Source: a virus. From it: 47,930 nt of DNA. Positions 31,471 through 37,650 of the stretch are shown piece after piece (position 1 is the stretch's first letter; each line of letters begins with the position of its first letter). The notes beneath the pieces were generated by a model that had not been told where the DNA came from, did no database searches, and saw only the letters and a list, made by a program, of their open reading frames with translations. The position numbers and the translations under genes are program-made. Location: IMG/VR virus record IMGVR_UViG_3300031972_001850, positions 1 to 47,930 of that record, one strand, 5' to 3'.

Positions 31471-31891
31471 GGCCCAGCCTAAATGCCCGAAATTGTTAGG
31501 TTTTCTCGACATTTCTTTAAATTGACCTAAATGCCCGAAATCAAAGCAGAAACGGGCCTCGTTCGAAATCCCGTTTTTTCCAATGATTTTAATGCTTTAC
31601 GTGCAATCCCCGATTCTTTTTCTTCTTTATGTGTTTCAATATAGAAACTCCTACTTTCTCCCTCATTGTTATCAATTATTATATGTAAATATAAACAGAA
31701 GAAAAAGAAATTCCAACCCGCCGAAATCATTCAGAAAACCTTGTTTTTGGCCAAAGAAATCAAAGAAATCTCGTTTTGTGCTGCAATCCCTCCGTTCACG
31801 TGAAGAACCGTCCTATTCCCTTGTCAAGAACACGTTCCTTACTCCCTCAACTACAAATGAATGTTCCTACTTTCACAAGCTATCACAAGAC
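31471..31891. other. AT-rich non-coding region with 16-bp direct repeats
   Basis: No gene with a ribosome site was found here. It is clearly more AT-rich than its neighbours. A 16-base sequence CCTAAATGCCCGAAAT occurs at 31478-31493 and 31526-31541, 48 bases apart, just upstream of P1. Shorter CCGAAATCA copies follow. AAACGGG/CCCGTTT with a T-run lies near 31550-31575. It could be an operator region or replication origin. Confidence 0.5.
31478..31541. repeat. Pair of 16-bp direct repeats upstream of P1
   Basis: CCTAAATGCCCGAAAT occurs twice, at 31478-31493 and 31526-31541, with starts 48 bases apart. The first lies eight bases from the -35 box of P1. These may be regulator sites or iterons. 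Confidence 0.8.
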
Positions 31892-31921
31892 AAAAAAAAC
31901 CCCTACTATTTCTAGTAGGGG
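31892..31921 (-). terminator. Rho-independent terminator, leftward
   Basis: Read leftward, a nine-base stem CCCCTACTA/TAGTAGGGG with a GAAA loop is followed by eight T. It ends the one-gene transcript from P2, isolating the gene at 31942-32463 from the operon driven by P1. Confidence 0.95.
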
Positions 31922-31941
31922 CTTTCTCTTTAGCGGGTAGT

Positions 31942-32463
31942 CTACCCAACTGCTTTCGGCAATTCCAGACCCAACTCTTTGTGAATCTCGGTCAATCTCT
32001 TGTTGAAAGCTTCCTGCGGCGGGTACTGACCTTTCATGGTATACTCTGACACAAATTCTGTGATCAGCTTCCCTGCGGTGGCTTGCTTTTTCTCCAGTCT
32101 CTTGGCCAGTTTTTCAGGAGACACAAACTTGGGATTTTCCATGAGACTGTTAGTCAATCCCTGTTTCGCTTTCTCTTCTTTGGCGAAAGCTAGCACACTG
32201 ACCTTGTTGTCAGGAGACAAATTGTTGAAAGCTTCCCTCGCCTCATGCTCCGTAGTGGGAATATCAATTGTCTCATAAGCCACGGCTTTCTTGGCCTCAC
32301 ATGCCGAGCACGTTATCACGTAGACCCCATCACCGATCTTGCCATCAACTGTCTTGTCCTCAATCGGCTTTAGATCCCAATCAAATCGACCTTTGTTAGC
32401 AGCAAGTTTCTCTTTGTTTCCGTCATCATACCTGTATTGCCGTCTAATCTGTACTTTTTCCAT
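31942..32463 (-). CDS. Early hypothetical protein with CSAC motif
   Basis: This 173-residue protein starts at ATG 32463 behind CAGGAGTGG. It has beta-like and basic N-terminal residues (VQIRRQYRYDDGNKE), CSAC (about 57-60) and a helical second half (SPEKLAKRLEKKQATAG). It has its own promoter and terminator, so it is probably the first and strongest early product. It may be a regulator or a host take-over factor. No family was recognised. Confidence 0.7.
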   Translation of the reverse strand: MEKVQIRRQYRYDDGNKEKLAANKGRFDWDLKPIEDKTVDGKIGDGVYVITCSACEAKKAVAYETIDIPTTEHEAREAFNNLSPDNKVSVLAFAKEEKAKQGLTNSLMENPKFVSPEKLAKRLEKKQATAGKLITEFVSEYTMKGQYPPQEAFNKRLTEIHKELGLELPKAVG

Positions 32464-32572
32464 GTTTTCCACTCCTGTTAATTTTCTCTGTTCTTGTTGA
32501 TCTTTCATGCCGTTTGTTGTGTTGTGTTCTTTGTCCTCCGTTGTTAGGTGTTAATTGCTTGCTGACATTCTT

Positions 32573-32601
32573 AGTATCTCATAATGGAAGTCAAATGTCA
32601 A
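32573..32601 (-). promoter_or_regulatory. Sigma70-like promoter P2, leftward
   Basis: TTGACA is followed after 17 bases by GATACT, in the context TTATGAGATACT. It drives the gene at 31942-32463, about 110 bases downstream. It is the best -35 of the three promoters. Confidence 0.8.
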
Positions 32602-32746
32602 GGGGTTGTACGTGCGTACGTATAGCCTGGTCCGGTGGTCCATGTGGACAAATCACTAGGGGCGAGGCCATCAAGTGCAGACCACGTGCAGTTGATGAAC
32701 CACGATATCGTGAAGTATTTCACAAGCGGAGGCCATTGAGCTGCCT

Positions 32747-32828
32747 CTTGTGCTTTCTTTCACATGAGCCGATCCTGCGATTGACATAGTAACCACTATG
32801 TGACCTTGTGCTTGTGCTTTCTTTCACA
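32747..32828. repeat. 18-bp direct repeat pair
   Basis: CTTGTGCTTTCTTTCACA occurs at 32747-32764 and 32811-32828, with starts 64 bases apart. The inverted repeat ACATAGT/ACTATGT lies between the copies. The copies may bind a regulator. Confidence 0.85.
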
Positions 32829-32925
32829 AGACCAGGGGCCTTGGGGGATTCTAGGGAACCTGTTCCAGCGGGGGTAGGAGGGGTGTGTCACTCAGAATTT
32901 GCGGGGAAAATCAACAGCACAAGGG

Positions 32926-33005
32926 GTTTGCACAGATGTTCACTAAAACGGCTTGTTCACTGAAAATGAACAACGGGAAAAGATGAACAGGGGTACTGTG
33001 CAAAC
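32926..33005. promoter_or_regulatory. Nested inverted repeats (operator or origin candidate)
   Basis: Outer arms GTTTGCACAG and CTGTGCAAAC (32926-32935 and 32996-33005) are perfect inverted copies. Inside are TGTTCA at 32937 and 32954 and TGAACA at 32967 and 32984, placed symmetrically 17, 13 and 17 bases apart. The block ends five bases before the -35 box of P3. This looks like a binding site for a dimeric or tetrameric regulator of late transcription. Confidence 0.75.
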
Positions 33006-33010
33006 CAGGG

Positions 33011-33039
33011 TTGACTTGCCAAAACTAGATTGGTAGAAT
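33011..33039 (+). promoter_or_regulatory. Sigma70-like promoter P3, rightward
   Basis: TTGACT is followed after 17 bases by TAGAAT. ATGAGATAAC, overlapping and following the -10 box, matches sequence at P1 and P2. It should drive the virion and packaging block beginning at 33078. Confidence 0.75.
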
Positions 33040-33077
33040 GAGATAACAACAGATTTCTAAAAGAAGAGGAGGTTTTG

Positions 33078-33914
33078 ATGGCTAAGAAAAAGACACAACA
33101 CATTGTGGAGCAAGCGTTGATAGATGAGAATCAACGACTCCAACAACAGGTGGACAGTCTACTTAGGGCCAGACAGATCAACGTCAATGATTTTTACAAA
33201 GACACGGCTAAGGTCGGTGTAGTGACCGACACACACATGGGCAGTCTGTATGCGCGACAGGACTATCTTGAGGCAGCATACCAGACATTCGAGAGGGAAG
33301 GGGTGACAGATGTTTATCACTGTGGAGACTTGCTTGCCGGGGAGAACATGTACCGAGGCCAAGTTTATGAGCTACACATCCACGGGGCTGACGCACAAGT
33401 GGAATACTGTGTCAACGAGTATCCCTTTGTGGAAGGAATTAAGACACACTTTATCACAGGAAATCACGACCACAGCTTCTGGAAAAGAGCTGGGGTAAAC
33501 GTAGGAAAGGCGATTGACCATCATCGCCCAGACATGAACTTTTTGGGAGAAGACGCTGCAACCGTACATTTCAAGATGAACAAGAAGGCTGTTAGAGTGC
33601 GACTGGCTCATCCCGGGAAAGGAACCGCTTACGCACTATCCTATCAACCTCAAAAGTACATCGAGGCCCTGAGCGGTGGACAGAAGCCACACATCATCTT
33701 CATGGGCCATTACCACAAGGCAGAACTACTCCCGAATTATAGGAACGTATATCTGATACAGGCCGGATGCCTGGAGAGTCAGACACCGTTCATGAGAGCG
33801 AGGAGCTTAGCCGCTCATACTGGGTTTTGGATAGTGGAGTTCTCAGTGAACCAAGCTGCCCTCTTATCTCGGTTTAAGAGCGAATTCTTCGCAATGTTCG
33901 AGGAAAAGGACTAG
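33078..33914 (+). CDS. Calcineurin-like metallophosphoesterase
   Basis: This 278-residue protein has the family motifs in order: DTH (51-53), CGD (82-84), GNHD (128-131) and GHYH (210-213), which bind two metal ions. An N-terminal coiled-coil-like helix (about 8-32) precedes the catalytic domain. It should hydrolyse phosphoesters, either nucleic acid or small molecules. ATG 33078 follows AGAGGAGG. It is the first gene of the rightward operon, next to terminase genes. Confidence 0.9.
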   Translation: MAKKKTQHIVEQALIDENQRLQQQVDSLLRARQINVNDFYKDTAKVGVVTDTHMGSLYARQDYLEAAYQTFEREGVTDVYHCGDLLAGENMYRGQVYELHIHGADAQVEYCVNEYPFVEGIKTHFITGNHDHSFWKRAGVNVGKAIDHHRPDMNFLGEDAATVHFKMNKKAVRVRLAHPGKGTAYALSYQPQKYIEALSGGQKPHIIFMGHYHKAELLPNYRNVYLIQAGCLESQTPFMRARSLAAHTGFWIVEFSVNQAALLSRFKSEFFAMFEEKD

Positions 33915-33916
33915 AC

Positions 33917-34492
33917 ATGAGTAACCTACCTGACCTGTCTCAATATGGCACTATGCCACAGAGGGGGAATGAGAAGGGCCAGAAGTCATGGAATCCAAAG
34001 GTATTGTCACCACCGATGATACGCATTATGGACTTGCAGTTGTTCAACCCGACAATGACTGCCAAGGACATCGCGCAGGTGGTTGGCAAGTCCCCTTCTC
34101 ATGTCAAGAAGATCATTGGAAGTGATCTGTACAAAACACGTTACCGTGAGAGACGCGCAGAAGTGGAGCGTCTCCAGCATTCCAAAGTCGCTGCTGAGGT
34201 GGCTAAGTTTGAGAATCTCAGAGATGATATGATCAGGCGGCACAGGGAGTTCCTGGATCTCGACCCTACGAAGTTCGCAGGGCGTGAGTTGGAATGTGAA
34301 AGGATCCGCCAGAAGAGCGTGCAAGACCTCTTGAGGTTGAGTCAGGATAACTTACCTAGTGCAGGTGGCAATGGCGCATCTAAGGAAGTTGGGGAATACG
34401 AGGAGAGAACCAGAACCTTGGAGATAGACCCCACTGACCCAGATGCGGCCTACATGAAATTGCAGGAAACCTGGAGAAGGGGGACTAAGTAA
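33917..34492 (+). CDS. Probable terminase small subunit
   Basis: This 191-residue protein has a helix-turn-helix-like part (MTAKDIAQVVGKSPSHVKK, about 47-65) followed by long charged helices and an acidic end. This arrangement fits terminase small subunits, which recognise phage DNA. It lies two genes before the large terminase. It ends by TAATG overlap with the next gene. Confidence 0.65.
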   Translation: MSNLPDLSQYGTMPQRGNEKGQKSWNPKVLSPPMIRIMDLQLFNPTMTAKDIAQVVGKSPSHVKKIIGSDLYKTRYRERRAEVERLQHSKVAAEVAKFENLRDDMIRRHREFLDLDPTKFAGRELECERIRQKSVQDLLRLSQDNLPSAGGNGASKEVGEYEERTRTLEIDPTDPDAAYMKLQETWRRGTK

Positions 34493-34860
34493 TGTCAACA
34501 GTAAAGCTACCAAGGAAGCTGGTGATTGGTGGTCATGAATACGAGGTGGTTTTTCCTCACAAATTTCAAGAGGCGAACTATTGGGGGTTGCATGACGGAA
34601 TTGCTAAGAAGCTACTCATCACTGATGTTGACTCGCAAGGCAATCCCCGACCGAGATCGTCTGTGCTGAAAACGCTCTGGCATGAAATCTTCCATGCGTT
34701 GATCCAAGTTTGGGTGAGAGGTCCTCTAGAGAACCTTGAAGAAAGTGACCTGGAAAACCTAGTCGACTCACTAGCAGAGGGGATGGTGCAGTTCACAAGG
34801 GAAAACGATGAAGTTCCCTACTACGAACCACAGGCACCAATACCATTGACTTATGAATAG
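34492..34860 (+). CDS. Small HEIFH metallopeptidase-like protein
   Basis: This 122-residue protein has WHEIFH (63-68), the HExxH zinc-peptidase motif, followed by a helix with LVDSLAEGM (90-98) that could provide the third ligand. Such small zincins are common beside terminase genes in phages. The target is unknown. It overlaps the neighbouring genes by 1 and 8 bases. Confidence 0.7.
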   Translation: MSTVKLPRKLVIGGHEYEVVFPHKFQEANYWGLHDGIAKKLLITDVDSQGNPRPRSSVLKTLWHEIFHALIQVWVRGPLENLEESDLENLVDSLAEGMVQFTRENDEVPYYEPQAPIPLTYE

Positions 34861-36604
34861 CAAGTACGAGTACCCTACAGATTTTAGTGAGAACATCATT
34901 TACCGTGAATACATCGTAGACCTCGCTACCAAGAACGAGGACGTGCGCAAGATGGAAATTCACAAGGTAAACACGTGTCCTCTCTATGCGTTCAACACGT
35001 ACTTTTGGACTTACGATCCTAGAGCAAAGCCATACCATTTACCATTCATTACCTACGACTTTCAGGACGAGTTCATCTTAACATTGGCTGACCACCTTGA
35101 GAGGGGTGAGGATCTTTTGGTCGACAAGAGCCGGGACATGGGCGTATCATGGATCGTCGTCTCGGGCTTCTTCTACTTCTGGCTTAGAAACACTCCAGGG
35201 TATAACACCTTGGTTGGTTCTAGAAAGGAGGACTTGGTTGACAAGAAAGGGAACCTGGACACCCTTCTGGAGAAGGCTCGCTATCAGTTGTATAAACTCC
35301 CCCAGTGGTTGGTGCCCGTTGGCTTCAACCCGTCATCGCATGACATACATATGCAGCTATATAACCCACAGACGGGGAACACCATGCAGGGTGAGTCAAC
35401 TAACGAACACTTCGCCACTGGTGGTCGATACCGGGCTATCTTGTTCGATGAAGCTGCAAAATGGGGACAGCTAGCAGAGGCAGCTTGGATCTCTGCTGGT
35501 GATAGTAGTCCATGTCGTGTAGCTGTCAGTACCCCCTTCGGGATGGGGACCCATTTCGCGCGGCTGCGTCACAGTAACGCCACCAAGGTTATGAGCTTTC
35601 ACTGGACAAAACATCCTAAGAAAGCTGAGGGGAGTTATTGTGATATAGAGAGTAAGCAGATCAGGAGTCCTTGGTATGACAACGAGTGCAAACGTAGGGA
35701 AGCTACTCCCCTGGCTATTGCTCAGGAGCTGGATATTGATTACGTCGCTTCTGGATCTCCTGTGTTTTCTATGGCTTACGTCAAGAAGTGCCAAACGATG
35801 ACAGAGTACCTCATGAGTAAGTTGAACGTGAGGAAAGTATCTTTAATGGGTGGGCAGGTTGTGCCCACCGAAAACGGTGCATTGACTATCTACAATCTGC
35901 CTCAGAAACATCAACAGTACGCAATTGGCGCAGACACAGCTGAGGGTGTTGCGCTTGGAGATTATTCGGCTGGTGTAGTTCTGAACAGGAACACTATGAA
36001 CATAGACGCGGTTTACCATGCGCGTGAGACACCAGACCAATTCGCATATGCTTTGATGACCCTAGGGTATTTGTACGGAGGGAGAGATGGAGATCAGGGT
36101 GCATTACTCGCGGTGGAAAATAATAGTATTGGCTTGGCAACTATTCTCAAGATCGATGAAGAGGACTATCCTAACCTTTATTTTCATGTTAATGAGCATG
36201 TTTCTAACAAGACAGTCTCTAAGCAAATGGGTTGGAAAACTACTAGGGCAACTAAGAAAGTCCTCATCGGAGAAATCGAAAGCTACCTCTTTGACGCCCA
36301 AGCGCACGGATATTTCGTACCAGGGGCGATCTTGGATGAAATGAAGACTTTCGTTCTCAAGGGCGAGAAGGGAAGTTTGCTGAAGTACGAAGCAGACAGT
36401 GGTTGTAATGACGATTTTGTGATGGCTCTCGGTATTGCTCTGGTGGCTCATATGTCAGAGGATATTCTGCCGTATCGACCGGTCAAGATCGTTGGTCCAC
36501 ATATATTTACACAGGTTAAGGAACCGTCACTTGAAGAGTTGTGTATGAGAACTCTTCGAGAGGCAAAGATTAAGGCAACGATAGACGATCACATGGGAGT
36601 TTAA
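34853..36604 (+). CDS. Terminase large subunit
   Basis: This 583-residue protein has an atypical Walker A at about 91-100 (DKSRDMGVSW) and Walker B ILFDEA at 196-201. A nuclease domain begins with the acidic motif GADTAEG at 359-365. It is the ATP-driven packaging motor and headful or end nuclease. An eight-base overlap (ATGAATAG) links it to the metallopeptidase-like gene. Confidence 0.92.
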   Translation: MNSKYEYPTDFSENIIYREYIVDLATKNEDVRKMEIHKVNTCPLYAFNTYFWTYDPRAKPYHLPFITYDFQDEFILTLADHLERGEDLLVDKSRDMGVSWIVVSGFFYFWLRNTPGYNTLVGSRKEDLVDKKGNLDTLLEKARYQLYKLPQWLVPVGFNPSSHDIHMQLYNPQTGNTMQGESTNEHFATGGRYRAILFDEAAKWGQLAEAAWISAGDSSPCRVAVSTPFGMGTHFARLRHSNATKVMSFHWTKHPKKAEGSYCDIESKQIRSPWYDNECKRREATPLAIAQELDIDYVASGSPVFSMAYVKKCQTMTEYLMSKLNVRKVSLMGGQVVPTENGALTIYNLPQKHQQYAIGADTAEGVALGDYSAGVVLNRNTMNIDAVYHARETPDQFAYALMTLGYLYGGRDGDQGALLAVENNSIGLATILKIDEEDYPNLYFHVNEHVSNKTVSKQMGWKTTRATKKVLIGEIESYLFDAQAHGYFVPGAILDEMKTFVLKGEKGSLLKYEADSGCNDDFVMALGIALVAHMSEDILPYRPVKIVGPHIFTQVKEPSLEELCMRTLREAKIKATIDDHMGV

Positions 36605-36605
36605 C

Positions 36606-36983
36606 ATGGCACAGGGCGTAATGAAACTGTTGGTTGATATTTCTGTTGATACGACAAAATCGTTTTCAGTAGAGATTCCAAGCTGGGCACGGTATGCGAA
36701 GTTGTATGTACCTGCTCTTGATGCAAACGGAATTGTTTCATGTGAAGCTTACACACCTAACAATGCTGTAACAGCAGCGGCTGCTCTACCTAGTGCAGAT
36801 ACGAATTGGAAAGCTGTGTTGGATTCAGCTGAGAGTAACCAGATTGTTGGTTCTGGTACAGAGCAGCGTTGGGTTGATGTCAGTGAGTACATTCGAGGGT
36901 TTCCTGCTGGTACACTGTGGCGGGTTGTGTGTGCTGGTGTACAAGTATCAGATGTTACATTTTTGATCAGTTTTGGGAGATAG
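36606..36983 (+). CDS. Small beta-rich virion protein candidate
   Basis: This 125-residue protein has alternating hydrophobic stretches (MKLLVDISVDTT, YAKLYVPALDANG, VSDVTFLISFG) typical of a beta sandwich. It could be a head decoration or fibre-base protein. It starts one base after the terminase stop. No family was recognised. Confidence 0.65.
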   Translation: MAQGVMKLLVDISVDTTKSFSVEIPSWARYAKLYVPALDANGIVSCEAYTPNNAVTAAAALPSADTNWKAVLDSAESNQIVGSGTEQRWVDVSEYIRGFPAGTLWRVVCAGVQVSDVTFLISFGR

Positions 36984-36985
36984 TA

Positions 36986-37267
36986 ATGGCTGAACAAATT
37001 GAAATGGATTCTAAGTCGCTGAAGGCAGGACTTCAGGTGTTGGTTGTAATAGTAAGGGGAGATGGTAAAGTTATAGAAACAATTCCCTGGTCAACAGCTG
37101 TGTCCAGGCTGATAGGGAGTTTTTTGAAAAGACTACCTAAGAAGCGTTTCTTTCAGAACAAGAGGGATGAGCGTTTAGCTGAAGCTATCAACTTAGCCGG
37201 GGTTGATGAGAAGAAGCGGTATCTCTCTGTCGGCCTTATACCTTCGGTGTGGAGTCAATACTTCTAA
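36986..37267 (+). CDS. Hypothetical protein
   Basis: This 93-residue protein starts at ATG 36986 behind GGGAGA. It is basic in the middle (LKRLPKKRFFQNKRDER). It ends by TAATG overlap with the next gene. Its place between terminase and fibre genes suggests a virion role. No family was recognised. Confidence 0.65.
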   Translation: MAEQIEMDSKSLKAGLQVLVVIVRGDGKVIETIPWSTAVSRLIGSFLKRLPKKRFFQNKRDERLAEAINLAGVDEKKRYLSVGLIPSVWSQYF

Positions 37268-37650
37268 TGGCTGATGCAGATGCCAGATGGCAAACTCTAG
37301 ACGGTGAGGGAAGGGTTGTTCATAACCTTGTGTACAACCCCACCTCAGGGAATTGGGAGCTAGAACAGCAAGCTGTTATTGAGGCTGTGACGTCGAATAT
37401 CTATGTTCAGTTGGATGCGATGGAGCAGTTGCAGACAGACACGCTTCAGGACTATTTTCTGGATGACTTTGACACCAGTAATGACCCTACGTTTTATCTA
37501 GGTTTCCAGACAAAAGGTGGTGCGTATTATATTGCGCGTTACAACACTAGCACAGGTGCTGTGGATTATACGGCTGGGTCAAGTGGTTACTCAACTGCAT
37601 GGACGAACCGAACCTCTGAATCTTACTCAGACTTTGCGAGTACATTTTAA
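37267..37650 (+). CDS. Small fibre-associated protein
   Basis: This 127-residue protein starts MADADARWQTLDG by TAATG overlap. Its second half is beta-rich (FYLGFQTKGGAYYIARYN) and serine-rich at the end. It ends by TAATG overlap with the tail fibre gene, so it is probably a fibre attachment or chaperone protein. Confidence 0.65.
   Translation: MADADARWQTLDGEGRVVHNLVYNPTSGNWELEQQAVIEAVTSNIYVQLDAMEQLQTDTLQDYFLDDFDTSNDPTFYLGFQTKGGAYYIARYNTSTGAVDYTAGSSGYSTAWTNRTSESYSDFASTF

Larger units (their letters stand above)
32602..33077. other. Divergent control region without genes
   Basis: This region of about 475 bases lies between leftward P2 and the first rightward gene. It contains a 12-base palindrome CACGATATCGTG (32701-32712) and the inverted repeat ACATAGT/ACTATGT (32784-32801). 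An 18-base direct repeat, nested inverted repeats and a rightward promoter are also present. It is likely the main switch between early and late transcription, and might include an origin. Confidence 0.7.

Noticed and set aside
31478-31541. CRISPR-like repeat array.
   Set aside because: Only two 16-base copies are present, with no further spaced units.
31550-31577. A second terminator, AAACGGG/CCCGTTT plus T-run, on the plus strand.
   Set aside because: No plus-strand gene ends nearby and the loop is long, so it was noted only within the AT-rich region.
32514-32789. A 91-codon plus-strand frame in the control region.
   Set aside because: It overlaps the P2 promoter and repeats, has no good ribosome site and looks random.
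33011-33047. GATAAC as the -10 box of P3.
   Set aside because: No -35 box lies 17 bases upstream of it, while TAGAAT has exact 17-base spacing from TTGACT.
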